The position numbers and the translations under genes were made by a program. 64,000 nucleotides of DNA from Streptomyces sp. SCSIO 75703 (lineage in GTDB: Bacteria > Actinomycetota > Actinomycetes > Streptomycetales > Streptomycetaceae), in assembly GCF_036607905.1 (NCBI RefSeq), contig NZ_CP144555.1, forward strand, positions 62,001 to 126,000. The letters are read 5' to 3'. Positions 17,965 through 29,073 of the stretch are shown here, piece by piece (the stretch's first letter is position 1; every line of letters starts with the position of its first letter). The notes under the pieces are model-generated. The model saw only the letters and a program-made list of their open reading frames with translations. It had not been told where the DNA came from and searched no databases.

Positions 17965-18497
17965 GCCCGGGGCGCCCGCGGTCCCGGCACCCGGTCGGCC
18001 GCCGCTGCGGCACCCCGCGTCCGGCGCTCCCCCAGGGTCCGGGGAGGCGTCTCCTACCCCGGCCGGCACCCGGCGGTCCGTCCCCGCCTCCGGGCGCGTG
18101 CCGGGCCGCCGGCCGCGCGCGGCGGCCGGCGCCAGGGCGGCGACGAAGAGGGGAGGCCCCCACGACCGGGTGCGCCACGGCGGGAGGAGCACCCCGGCCA
18201 GGAGGGTGGCCGGGGCGAGGCCGCCGAGCCCCGGTACCGGCTCCCGGTCGGCGGGCGGCAGTGCGGTCACGTCCCCGCCGTGGAAGGCTCGGGCGCGGTT
18301 CCGGAAAGGGTTCGGGAGGCGCACGACGGGGCACCGGGGCGACACCGCACCGCCGGCCGGGCGGGGCGGCGAAGCGCGCTCCGAGGGCCGGTCGTGCCCG
18401 TCACCGGCGCCCGTGAGCGACGGCGGACACCGTGACCGGTCACGCCGTGACCCGATGACGCCGTGACCCGATGACGCCGTGACCCGGTGACGCCTGG
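17965..18497. other. 533-base region without a recognised gene
   Basis: Between the L,D-transpeptidase-like gene and the minus-strand 65-aa gene there is GC-rich sequence with no ORF of protein-like composition. Its only notable structure is the 16-base tandem repeat at its right end, listed separately. Confidence 0.4.
18444..18491. repeat. Three tandem copies of a 16-base unit
   Basis: The unit gccgtgacccgatgac occurs at 18444–18459 and 18460–18475, and with one mismatch at 18476–18491. It lies a few bases after the stop of the minus-strand 65-aa gene. Function unknown; possibly a variable-number repeat. Confidence 0.8.
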
Positions 18498-18695
18498 TCA
18501 GAAAAGCCGCTGCTGGGCCGTCGTGGGGGCGCTCACCCGGGGCCTGCGGTCACGGCGCGGCGCCGGCCGGGCGGGGGTCGTGTCCCCGAACAGGGGCGCG
18601 GTGCCGTACTCGTCGGGCTCGGCGGGGACGGCGGTCGGGCCGGTCCCCACGTTCAGCCGCAGCGGGGCCTCCCGGTCGAAGTCGCCCGGTGTCAT
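18498..18695 (-). CDS. Conserved-looking small protein of unknown function
   Basis: The protein has 65 aa and starts MTPGDFDREAPLRLNVG, followed by an acidic centre and an Arg/Pro-rich tail ending in QQRLF. Third positions are almost all G or C, so it is probably translated. I recognise no domain. ATG 18695 is a reasonable start; upstream in-frame codons lack a clear ribosome site (GGTGG only). It is monocistronic. Confidence 0.55.
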   Translation of the reverse strand: MTPGDFDREAPLRLNVGTGPTAVPAEPDEYGTAPLFGDTTPARPAPRRDRRPRVSAPTTAQQRLF

Positions 18696-19070
18696 CGCCA
18701 CCCAGTCACGGTCCTGACGTCCGCCCAACGCTCCGACACCTCTCTCGCGCCGCACCTCGCGGCCAGGCGACGCTACCAGCCGCGTGATCACGGCTGCCGG
18801 CCCGCCTCGCCCCGGCGCCCGAGGACCGCACTGGTGTGGCCCCGCGCACGGGGGAGAACGCGGGGCCACGCAGGCAAGCTATCGAAGTAATCCCCCGCCT
18901 GCCAGCCCTCGGGCCCCCGCGGGCCCCGCGCGTCCGTCCCAAGCTCACCCGGTCGGGGGACCTCACTCGTCCTTCCGTACGACCGCGCCCGCGACCGTGC
19001 GCGGGCCCGGGAAGCCCGCGTCCGGTCCGTGGCGGTTTGCCCGGGGGGTGCCACGGGCACTCGGCGCGAC
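18696..19070. other. 375-base divergent spacer
   Basis: It holds the promoters of the 65-aa gene (minus) and the 157-aa membrane gene (plus). A less GC-rich patch (gcaagctatcgaagtaatcc, near 18870–18890) is the likeliest promoter area, but no clear -10/-35 pair can be defended. Confidence 0.3.
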
Positions 19071-19544
19071 ATGATCCGTAGCTTCCTGCGCGGCTGCGCG
19101 GCGGGGGCCGCCGGTACGACCGCGCTGAACGCCATGACCTACGCCGACATGGCGCTGCGGGGCAGATCCGCCAGCAGCGCCCCCGAGACCGTGGTGGACA
19201 CCCTCACCGAGCGGACCGGGCGCCCCCTCCCGTACACGGAGGACCGCGACAACCGGCTCTCCGGGCTCGGGGCGCTGTCCGGCATCGCCGTCGGGACCGG
19301 CACGGGCGTCGCCGTGTCGCTGCTGCGCCGGACGGGGGTGCGGATGCCCCTGTGGCTGGGCGCCGCCGTCACCGGTCTCCTCGCCATGGCCGCGACCGAC
19401 GCGCCCATGGCCCGTCTCGGGGTCAGCGACCCCCGTTCCTGGTCGCCGGCCGACTGGGTCTCCGACGCACTCCCGCACCTCGCCTACGGGCTGGTCACCT
19501 ATGGTGTCGTCGCGGCCGACGCGGACCGGGAGCGTGCGTCGTGA
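19071..19544 (+). CDS. Small membrane protein of unknown function
   Basis: The protein has 157 aa. It starts MIRSFLRGCAAGAAGTTALN, with hydrophobic stretches near residues 5–25, 65–85 and 95–115 and a hydrophobic C-terminal helix region (HLAYGLVTYGVVAAD). No enzyme motif is visible. Its stop overlaps the next gene's GTG (GTGA at 19541–19544), so the two should work together. A DUF2267 gene follows. ATG 19071 is chosen because the shorter leader gives a membrane-type N-terminus; the ribosome site is weak. Confidence 0.7.
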   Translation: MIRSFLRGCAAGAAGTTALNAMTYADMALRGRSASSAPETVVDTLTERTGRPLPYTEDRDNRLSGLGALSGIAVGTGTGVAVSLLRRTGVRMPLWLGAAVTGLLAMAATDAPMARLGVSDPRSWSPADWVSDALPHLAYGLVTYGVVAADADRERAS

Positions 19545-20134
19545 GCCGCCCGGTGCGCGCGCTGTCCGGCGCCGCGCTGATCGGAGCCGCGGGAGGTCTG
19601 CGCAGTACGTGGGGTGCGGCGGCCCTCTCCTGGACGGCCGGGGCCGCCGCCGGGCCGCCGGGGGAACCGCCCTGGCTCGCGCGGCCCGCAGCGCGGGGGC
19701 TGCTGCTGGCCGCCGCGGCGGGCGAGTTCGTGGCGGACAAGAACCCTGCCACCCCGAGCCGCCTCCAACCCGCCGGGCTGGTCCCGCGCCTCGTCTTCGG
19801 GGCACTCACCGGGGCCGCCGTCGCCCTGCGGCACGGCCCGCCGGCGACCCCGACGGACCCGGAGCCGCCGCTGTCCCCGGTCGCCGGGGCGGTGGGGGCG
19901 GGCGCGGCGCTGGCGGCGGCGCTGGCGGGAGCCCGCTGGCGCACCACGGGTCCCCGGCGCCGGCGCTCGGCCGCTCCGGTGGCCGCCGCCGTCGAGGACG
20001 TGGTCGCCGCGGCCCTGGCGCTGGCCGCCTGTGCCCTGTGCACCCCCGGCACCCCCGCGCGCCACTTCGGGCCCGACGAGGAGACGGCCCGGCCGCCGAG
20101 CGGGGACGGCGCTCCCGGCGACATGGCGGACTGA
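19541..20134 (+). CDS. DUF4126-like membrane protein
   Basis: The protein has 197 aa. Hydrophobic segments alternate with short polar loops (RALSGAALIGAAGGLR; RGLLLAAAAGEFVADKNP; VFGALTGAAVAL; AGAVGAGAALAAALAGARW; VVAAALALAACAL). The GEFVADKxPxTPSRL-type motif after the second helix resembles DUF4126 proteins. It is translationally coupled to the upstream membrane gene. Function is unknown. Confidence 0.65.
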   Translation: MSRPVRALSGAALIGAAGGLRSTWGAAALSWTAGAAAGPPGEPPWLARPAARGLLLAAAAGEFVADKNPATPSRLQPAGLVPRLVFGALTGAAVALRHGPPATPTDPEPPLSPVAGAVGAGAALAAALAGARWRTTGPRRRRSAAPVAAAVEDVVAAALALAACALCTPGTPARHFGPDEETARPPSGDGAPGDMAD

Positions 20135-20174
20135 CGGCCGGCGCACCGCTCCCCCGAGGAAGGACGATGTCCCC

Positions 20175-20600
20175 ATGCGGCACGACGAGATGATCGGGAA
20201 GGTCCAGTCGCTGGCCCGGCTGCCGGGCCGGGGCCCGGCCGAACGGGCAACACTGGCCGTGCTGACGACACTCTCGGAGCGGCTCCCCTCGGGGCTCGCC
20301 GGTCACGTGGCGGCTCAACTGCCGCCGGAACTGGCCGCGCCGATGCGGCAGGCGGCGGACTCCCCCGGCGACGGGCACGATCGGCCCGCCTCGGGCCGGT
20401 TCGGGCTGACCACGTTCGCCGGACGGGTGGCCGGCCGGGCCGGCACGGACGAGGACGCGGCCGTGCGCGAGTCCGCCGCCGTCCTGGAGGTACTCGACGC
20501 CGCGGTCTCCCCGGAGTTGATGGAGAAGGTGGCCGGGGCCCTGCCCACCGACATCCGCGAGTTGCTGCCCGTGGGCCGCGCGAGGGACGACACGGGCTGA
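20175..20600 (+). CDS. DUF2267 domain protein
   Basis: The protein has 141 aa. It is composed of two similar helical halves typical of DUF2267: MIGKVQSLARLPGRGPAERATLAVLTTLSERLPSGLAGHVAAQLPPEL, then ESAAVLEVLDAAVSPELMEKVAGALPTDIRELL. The family is small and soluble, is common in stress-related actinobacterial gene groups and has no assigned activity. ATG 20175 is preceded by GAGGAAGGACG. It lies 40 bases after the DUF4126-like gene, so probably in the same transcript. Confidence 0.85.
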   Translation: MRHDEMIGKVQSLARLPGRGPAERATLAVLTTLSERLPSGLAGHVAAQLPPELAAPMRQAADSPGDGHDRPASGRFGLTTFAGRVAGRAGTDEDAAVRESAAVLEVLDAAVSPELMEKVAGALPTDIRELLPVGRARDDTG

Positions 20601-20906
20601 GCGGCGCGGGCGCCGCGCGGAGGTCCGACCGGGCCCCGTGCTCCCGCCCGCGCCGTGAGCCGGTACGCTCCCCGCGCCCGCGCGGTGCCCGGCGGCGGCG
20701 CCGGGGCAGGGCGGAGCCGGGCCGCGGGCTGCGCCCCCCGCGCCCCCTCCGCCGGCACGCCGAGGACCGGCCGGTCCTCCGGACATGCCGGAACCGGCCG
20801 TACAGGCCAGGCCGTCGCTCCGCACCGACCGTCCCGCTCCGCCCCTTTCCGGCGTGTCGTCGTCCGTCCCGCGCCCGCCGTGGCGCCCGCTCCCGTCGGC
20901 GGCGTC
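20601..20906. other. 306-base convergent spacer
   Basis: It lies between the DUF2267 gene (plus) and the 120-aa gene (minus), where terminators would be expected. It is GC-rich with several short dyads; no single convincing hairpin, repeat or gene was picked out. Confidence 0.3.
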
Positions 20907-21269
20907 TCAGGCCGCGTGGGCCCACCGCTGGGCCGCGCGCGCGGACGCCGCCGTGGGTATCTCGGTGGCCCGCACCCGGTAGGTCGTCCTGGAGGGATCG
21001 GTGACCGGTTCGCCCAGCTCTATCCGCCCGGTGGCGTACAGCGCGTCGCACTCGGCGGTGGGCAGGGCGACGTAGCAGCCGCCCCGGCCGGTGGCCGAGT
21101 CCAGGGGGCGCCAGTACCCGTACCGCCGCCGGCCACTGGTGTGGACGGTGGCGAAGACCGGGGTGCGGCGGTCGGCGACTATCTGCAACACGGCGGTGGC
21201 GACCGGACCGAGCGGCGGGTACGGGCGCGCGCCGGACACACGCGGGGGAAGCTCTGCGGTGAGGGGCAT
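20907..21269 (-). CDS. Protein of unknown function, 120 aa
   Basis: It starts MPLTAELPPRVSGARPYPPL; the centre (VATAVLQIVADRRTPVFATV, RRYGYWRPLDSATGRGGCYVAL, ECDALYATGRIELGEPV) looks like a compact mixed alpha/beta fold. No catalytic motif is visible and no transmembrane segment is present. ATG 21269 has GGAAAGG eight bases upstream. It is monocistronic and faces the DUF2267 gene. I do not recognise the family. Confidence 0.65.
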   Translation of the reverse strand: MPLTAELPPRVSGARPYPPLGPVATAVLQIVADRRTPVFATVHTSGRRRYGYWRPLDSATGRGGCYVALPTAECDALYATGRIELGEPVTDPSRTTYRVRATEIPTAASARAAQRWAHAA

Positions 21270-21506
21270 CAGCGGGGCCTTTCCAGGGACAGGGACATGA
21301 GAGCACCTACCCGGTCCGCCCGGGAATGATCTCTCGTCACGGCATTCTTCCGTACGGCAGGGACAACCGGCTACGTCCGAGGTCTTGCCGAGAAGAAGCC
21401 TCATCACTTAAATCACACCTTGAACTAAGCCACACCGCAGTCGCGTTGGGGTTTCGGATCATCCGTCACCCCATCATCCCACCCCACCTGGCAGAAAGCC
21501 GGTCGC

Positions 21507-24062
<2,556 letters not shown>

Positions 24063-24067
24063 CCTGT

Positions 24068-24114
24068 CCGTCCGGCGGTAGCGGGCCCGCGCCACGCCCC
24101 CGGCCGCCGGACGG
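24068..24114 (+). terminator. Terminator after the discoidin gene
   Basis: CCGTCCGGCGG (24068–24078) pairs with CCGCCGGACGG (24104–24114), six bases past the stop. The rest of 24063–24418 (356 bases) is gene-free. Confidence 0.6.
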
Positions 24115-24404
24115 GCACCACGGCCGCGTGCGCCCCGGACGGTCCACGGACCTCCCGGGCCCACGGCGCCTCCCCGGGCGCACGCGGGCGGAATCCGCCA
24201 TTGCCGCCCGGGGCGCACCGGCCGTGCGGCGGGGCACCGCGGTCCGGCGGCCGTGGCGGCGCACCCGCGCCCTGCGGTGCGGGAACGAGCCCCACGCACC
24301 GGTTCGTGAACACCCGGTCACACTTCCTCCACAGGGCGGGCACTTCCGGCCGAACCGTTCTCCGGCCCCGCCCGGCGGTGCAGACGGGGTGCCGGGGGCG
24401 TGCC

Positions 24405-24410
24405 TAGTCT
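24405..24410 (+). promoter_or_regulatory. -10 element of a probable leaderless transcript
   Basis: TAGTCT ends eight bases before ATG 24419 and there is no ribosome site between, as for leaderless Streptomyces mRNAs. The -35 region is not distinct. Confidence 0.5.
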
Positions 24411-24418
24411 CCCGGGCC

Positions 24419-24946
24419 ATGCGATCCTCACGAACGAGACGTCTCGGTCTCGCCACGCTCATCGCGCTCGCCCTCGCCCTGTTCGGCCTGGCGCCCTCCG
24501 CGAGCGCCGCCGACCCGGAGCGGGCCGAGCTGACCTTCGCCACCGACACGGCCACGACGCGGCCGGGCGGCACGGTGAACCTGTCGATGACGCTGACCAA
24601 CCACCACACCTACGACGTCTGGTTCGTGTACCAGACGATCGACCCGACCTGGCTGACCGCCCAGCGCCCCGATCTGTCCTACGCGTTCACCGGGTGCGCG
24701 CTGACCACGGCCGGCGGCGCCGTCCCGTGCTCGGGCACCGGGCCCGCCGACCTCGGGGCCAACTACGGCACCACGGTCCCGCCCGGCCAGAGCCGCACCG
24801 TGACCCTGACACTGGAGGTCGCCGAGGACTCCGGCTGCAACGGGAGCATCGGCTTCTACTCGTACTACTACGCCGAGTTCAGTGACGGCACGAGTGTGGG
24901 CGCCGGGCCGGTGCACACGCCCGAGATCCGCGTGGCCTGCGCCTGA
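24419..24946 (+). CDS. Secreted protein of unknown function, beta-rich
   Basis: The protein has 175 aa. A strong Sec signal peptide (MRSSRTRRLGLATLIALALALF, cleavage after PSASA) precedes a beta-sandwich-like domain with the TTRPGGTVNLSMTLTNHHTYDVW strand pattern, as in small CARDB/DUF11-like modules. Four Cys residues could form disulfides. It appears leaderless. It lies between the discoidin gene and the exopolysaccharide operon and may belong to the same extracellular programme, but nothing shows this directly. Confidence 0.65.
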   Translation: MRSSRTRRLGLATLIALALALFGLAPSASAADPERAELTFATDTATTRPGGTVNLSMTLTNHHTYDVWFVYQTIDPTWLTAQRPDLSYAFTGCALTTAGGAVPCSGTGPADLGANYGTTVPPGQSRTVTLTLEVAEDSGCNGSIGFYSYYYAEFSDGTSVGAGPVHTPEIRVACA

Positions 24947-24951
24947 CGGCC

Positions 24952-24972
24952 CCGCCCCGCCCCCCGGGGCGG
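24952..24972 (+). terminator. Hairpin after the small secreted-protein gene
   Basis: CCGCCCC (24952–24958) and GGGGCGG (24966–24972) form a short stem immediately past the stop at 24946. Confidence 0.4.
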
Positions 24973-25237
24973 CCCCGGTGACCTGATCTCGCGCCGGGGC
25001 CGGGCGCGCGGGCGAAGCGGTCCGCGCGGGCGGGTCCCCGTGCGGACCGCGGAGTTCCGCGCGCCGCGCCGGCAGACCTCCGCAGGACACGGGCGTACCG
25101 GCGGTTTCCGCCCGCGTACACCCGTGGTCCGCGGCCGACCGGAACGGTGCGCTTCGGGCCCGGCCGGACACCTGTGCTTTTTCGTCAAGTTCCGCAGCAG
25201 GCACACGAAAGCTCCACACAGACCTCACCATGTGACA

Positions 25238-25251
25238 CGACGAATTCGTCG
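25238..25251. promoter_or_regulatory. 14-base perfect palindrome upstream of the exopolysaccharide operon
   Basis: CGACGAATTCGTCG is a perfect dyad 95 bases before the first gene of the operon, inside an AT-rich patch. It is a candidate binding site for a dimeric regulator. The regulator is not identified. Confidence 0.4.
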
Positions 25252-25346
25252 GCGGCCGCGCGTCTTTGGGGGGCGGCGGGGCCGGCGAGGGGGTGGGCTC
25301 CCAGGGGGGCCGGTCCACCCCTGCCCTGGGGGAGGAATCCGACCGC

Positions 25347-27479
25347 ATGAAGCGGACCATGCGCACCGCGGCGCTCACCGCCGCCGCCCTGCTCACCACG
25401 CTCGCGGCGCCGGCCGGAACGGCCCACGCCGACGTCCCGGAGCCCCGCGTCGACCTGCGGGTCCTGGTCGTGAGCGACGGCGGGCCCGCCACGGCGGCGA
25501 TCGCCGCCGAGCTGGAGACCGCGGGTACGCCCTACACGCGGGTCGACCTGGCGGACGCCCGACGGCCCGTGATCGACGCCGGATTCCTCGCCGGCACGAC
25601 GGAGGGCCGGCCGCACGCCCGGTTCCAGGCCGTCGTCCTGCCCGACGACAACCCGTTCCCGGCGGGCTCCGCCGAGATGGCGGCCCTCGCCGACTACGAA
25701 CGGACCTTCGCGGTGCCGCAGGTCGACGCCTACACGTACGCCCGTCCCGAGGTCGGGCTCCAGTACGCGGTCGGCGCCGGCTGGGCCGGCAGCGTGGACG
25801 GCGTGCGCGCCGAGGTGACGCCGGCCGGGCTCGCGGGCCCCTTCGGCTACCTGGCCGGGGAGGTCCCCTTCGAGGACAACTCCCCCACCGTGGACGAGTC
25901 CTACGCCTACCTGTCGGCGCCCGCGCCGGGCGCCGACTTCGTGCCGTACGTGGAGGCGTCCATACCCGGGCGGTCGTCGAAGGGCTCGCTGGTGGGCGAG
26001 TACCGGCACGACGGCCGCCGCGAACTCGTGGTCACCTTCGTCTACAACCGGCACCAGCAGCAGTTCCGGCTGCTGGCCCGCGGCATCGTGGAGTGGATGA
26101 CCGACGGGGTGCACCTGGGGACGGACCGCAACCACTTCGCGGTGCACGTCGACGACGTCCTCGCCGCCGACGACCGCTGGGACACCGAGCTGAACTGCAC
26201 CCCCGGCGACGTGGACTGCCCGCCGGGCGAGGGCACGCCGGACCCGATCCGCATGGTCCCGGCCGACGTCGACCACGCCGTCGGCTGGCAGGACCGGCGC
26301 GGTTTCACCCTGGACCTGGCCTACAACGCCTTCGGCAGCGTCGACCACCAGGAGGCGAACGGCGGCGCGGACGCGCTCGCCGACCGGTTCGTCGCCGCAC
26401 GCGACCGGTTCCGCTGGATCAACCACACCTACACGCACGCCTTCCTCGGCTGCCGCCAGGACACCAGCGTGATCCCGTGGACCTGCGCGACCCTCCCCGG
26501 CGGCGGCACCGACTGGGTCGGCGAGGACGAGATCTCCGAGGAGATCACCGCCAACCTCGCCTGGGGCGAGGCGGCCCGGCTGCCCCTGCGCGACGACGAA
26601 CTGGTCACCGGCGAGCACTCCGGTCTGCGGGTCTCCCCGCAGCAGCCCGAGGACAACCCCCACCTGGGTCCCGCCCTCACCGGCAACGGCATCGCCTGGC
26701 TCGCCTCGGACCACTCGCGCGACCCCGCCCAGCGCCGGGTCGGCAGCGCCACCACGGTCTCCCGCTATCCGATGAACGTCTTCTACAACGCCGGGCGCGC
26801 CGCCGAGCAGGTCGACGAGTACAACTGGATCTACACCAGCCGTGCCCAGGGCGGCAGCGGCATCTGCGAGGACAACCCGGCCACCACCACCTGCCTGCCC
26901 GAGCCGCTGGACACCGCGACCGGCTACGCGGAGCACATCGTGCCGCTGGAGACCCGCATCGCGCTCGGGCACGTGCTCTCCAACGATCCGCGGCCCCACT
27001 TCATCCACCAGTCGAACCTGGCCGAGGAGCGCATCGCCTACCCGGTCCTCGACGGCGTCCTCGACTCCTACGAGGAACTGTTCGCCGCCGACACCCCCGT
27101 GGTGAACCTGCGCATGGCCGACATCGGCACCGAGCTGAGCCGCCGCGCCGCCTGGCGCACCGCGCTCGACGCCGGGCAGGTCACCGCGTACCGGACCGGC
27201 GCCTCGGTCACCGTCGAGGCGCCCGGTGGCCTCGCCGTCCCGGCGACCGTGCCCACGGGCACCCTGCACGGCGGCACCGCTTTCGGGAGCGCCTACGCGG
27301 GCGCCCGCACCGGCTGGAGCACGGCGGGCGGCACGCCGCTCACGCTGGCGCTGCCCGCTCCGGCCCCGGCGCCGGAGACGGCCGCGCCGGGCGCTGCGGA
27401 CACGCCGGCGCTCCCCGCGCCGCGCACCCGCGTCCCGCGTGCGGTGAGCGCCCCGGTGCCGTACGGCCCGGCGGGCTGA
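25347..27479 (+). CDS. Secreted Agd3-like polysaccharide deacetylase (CE18-type)
   Basis: The protein has 710 aa with a Sec signal peptide (cleavage after GTAHA, about residue 28). The N-terminal portion (30–240) looks like the carbohydrate-binding/flavodoxin-like region of Agd3-type proteins. The catalytic part (about 255–620) shows a metal-binding signature: HVDDVLAADDRWD near 266–278 and WINHTYTHAF with a His-x3-His near 359–363, as in NodB-like deacetylases; PHFIHQSNL follows later. Fungal Agd3 (CBM87–CE18) deacetylates GalNAc residues of galactosaminogalactan. The C-terminal about 70 residues are Ala/Pro-rich linker. ATG 25347 has GGGGGAGGA upstream. It is the first gene of an eight-gene operon that also encodes Sph3-like and Ega3-like proteins, which strongly supports the role. 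Confidence 0.8.
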   Translation: MKRTMRTAALTAAALLTTLAAPAGTAHADVPEPRVDLRVLVVSDGGPATAAIAAELETAGTPYTRVDLADARRPVIDAGFLAGTTEGRPHARFQAVVLPDDNPFPAGSAEMAALADYERTFAVPQVDAYTYARPEVGLQYAVGAGWAGSVDGVRAEVTPAGLAGPFGYLAGEVPFEDNSPTVDESYAYLSAPAPGADFVPYVEASIPGRSSKGSLVGEYRHDGRRELVVTFVYNRHQQQFRLLARGIVEWMTDGVHLGTDRNHFAVHVDDVLAADDRWDTELNCTPGDVDCPPGEGTPDPIRMVPADVDHAVGWQDRRGFTLDLAYNAFGSVDHQEANGGADALADRFVAARDRFRWINHTYTHAFLGCRQDTSVIPWTCATLPGGGTDWVGEDEISEEITANLAWGEAARLPLRDDELVTGEHSGLRVSPQQPEDNPHLGPALTGNGIAWLASDHSRDPAQRRVGSATTVSRYPMNVFYNAGRAAEQVDEYNWIYTSRAQGGSGICEDNPATTTCLPEPLDTATGYAEHIVPLETRIALGHVLSNDPRPHFIHQSNLAEERIAYPVLDGVLDSYEELFAADTPVVNLRMADIGTELSRRAAWRTALDAGQVTAYRTGASVTVEAPGGLAVPATVPTGTLHGGTAFGSAYAGARTGWSTAGGTPLTLALPAPAPAPETAAPGAADTPALPAPRTRVPRAVSAPVPYGPAG

Positions 27480-27555
27480 GCCGCCCCGGCGATCCCGCAC
27501 ACCGGCCGGGCCCGTCGGGGTCCGGCCACCCCTCCCTCGGCCGTGGAGCCCATCG

Positions 27556-29073
27556 ATGCACCCTCCCCACGGCGCGCGGCACCGCGACGCGCCGCGTGTC
27601 ACCCTGCTCACCGAAGGCACCTATCCGCACAGTCACGGCGGCGTCAGCGTCTGGTGCGACCAGCTCGTGCGCGGCATGCCCGACGTCGGCTTCTCCGTGC
27701 TCGCGGTCACCGGTACCGGCCGCGAGCCCCTCGCCTGGGACCTTCCGCCGCACGTCTCCCACGTCACCACGGTGCCGCTGTGGGGGCCCGCGCCGCAGGG
27801 CCGTGCGCCCCGGGGCCGCGAGCGGCGCCGGCTCGCCGCGGCCTACGAGCGTTTCCTCGCGGCCCTGCTCGATCCGCGCGCCGAGGACGGGTTCGCACCG
27901 GCGCTGTACCGGCTGGCGCACGCCGCGGCGGACGGCCGGCTCGGTCCGTTCCTGCGCGGGGACCGGGCGATCACCGTCCTGACCTCGGTGTGGAACCGGC
28001 CCGGCCCGGTCCGCGAGGCCCGGCCCACCCTGCACGACGCGGTCACCGCGACCGGGCTGCTGGAACACGCCCTGCGCCCGCTGGCCGCGCCGGGTCCCCG
28101 CGACGGCGTCGCGCACGCGGTCAGCGGCGGGCTCGCGGCCCTGCCGGGGCTGGTGGCCCGGGAGCGGTACGGGGTGCCGCTGCTCCTCACCGAGCACGGC
28201 GTCTACCTGCGCGAGCGCTACCTCGGCTACCGCACGGCCGCCTACCGCTGGCCGGTGAAGGCGCTGATGCTGGGCTTCTTCCGGCTGCTGGCCGAGGAGA
28301 CCTACCGGCGGGCCGCCCTCATCACCCCGGGCAACCGCTACAACCGGCTGTGGGAGGAGCGCGGCGGCGCGGCCCCGGAGGCGATCCGCACCGTCTACAA
28401 CGGGGTGGACCCGGCCGCGTTCCCGCCCGCCGGGCCCGAACCGGACGCGCCGGTGCTGAGCTGGGCCGGACGGGTCGACCCGATCAAGGACCTGGAGACC
28501 CTGATCCGCGCCTTCGCCCTGGTCCGGGCCGAACTCCCCGCGGCCCGGCTGCGGTTGTTCGGCGGTACCCCGCGCGGCGGGGAGGCGTACCGGGAGCGGT
28601 GCGAGGCGCTGGCGGCGGAGCTGGGGCACGGCGACGCGGTCGTCTTCGAGGGCCGCGTGGAGGACATCCGGGACGCCTACGCCGCCGGCCGCGTGGTGGT
28701 GCTCTCCAGCATCAGCGAGGGCTTCCCCTTCACCCTGATCGAGGCCATGTCCTGCGGCCGGGCGACCGTCTCCACGGACGTGGGCGGGGTCCGCGAGGCG
28801 GTCGGCGACACCGGGCTGGTGGTGCCGCCGCGCGATCCGGCAGCGATGGCCGCGGCGGCGCTGGAAGTGCTGCGCGACGCCGGGCGGCGCCGGGCGATGG
28901 GCGAGGCGGCCCGGCTGCGGGTCATCGAGCAGTTCACGCTGCGCCACACCATCGACACCTTCCGCGCCGTCTACCTGGAGCTGTCGGCCCCCGCCCCGCC
29001 GGCCGCCCCGGGCGCGCGGGTGCCCGGCGTACGGTCGGCGGGCGGCACGCGGGTGGGGAGCGCGGCCGGATGA
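27556..29073 (+). CDS. PelF-like GT4 glycosyltransferase
   Basis: The protein has 505 aa. The N-terminus VTLLTEGTYPHSHGGVSVWC is the hallmark of PelF-type family 4 transferases. The GT-B C-terminal donor site reads ISEGFPFTLIEAMSCGRATV and DVGGVREAVG, with the E-x7-E pair. PelF polymerises the Pel polysaccharide of GalNAc/galactosamine from a UDP-sugar on the cytosolic side; Gtb3 plays the analogous role in the fungal galactosaminogalactan pathway. ATG 27556 follows GGAG. Its stop overlaps the start of the next membrane-protein gene (ATGA), which couples polymerase and presumed exporter. Confidence 0.85.
   Translation: MHPPHGARHRDAPRVTLLTEGTYPHSHGGVSVWCDQLVRGMPDVGFSVLAVTGTGREPLAWDLPPHVSHVTTVPLWGPAPQGRAPRGRERRRLAAAYERFLAALLDPRAEDGFAPALYRLAHAAADGRLGPFLRGDRAITVLTSVWNRPGPVREARPTLHDAVTATGLLEHALRPLAAPGPRDGVAHAVSGGLAALPGLVARERYGVPLLLTEHGVYLRERYLGYRTAAYRWPVKALMLGFFRLLAEETYRRAALITPGNRYNRLWEERGGAAPEAIRTVYNGVDPAAFPPAGPEPDAPVLSWAGRVDPIKDLETLIRAFALVRAELPAARLRLFGGTPRGGEAYRERCEALAAELGHGDAVVFEGRVEDIRDAYAAGRVVVLSSISEGFPFTLIEAMSCGRATVSTDVGGVREAVGDTGLVVPPRDPAAMAAAALEVLRDAGRRRAMGEAARLRVIEQFTLRHTIDTFRAVYLELSAPAPPAAPGARVPGVRSAGGTRVGSAAG

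Larger units (their letters stand above)
24947..25346. other. 400-base regulatory region upstream of the exopolysaccharide operon
   Basis: There is no gene here. The stretch 25175–25252 is unusually AT-rich for this window (tgctttttcgtcaagttcc, cacgacgaattcgtcgg) and carries the palindrome listed separately. It is the probable promoter and operator area of the eight-gene operon starting at 25347. Confidence 0.45.

Noticed and set aside
18444..18491. CRISPR-like repeat array
   Set aside because: The units are 16 bases and directly abutting, with no spacers and no cas genes.
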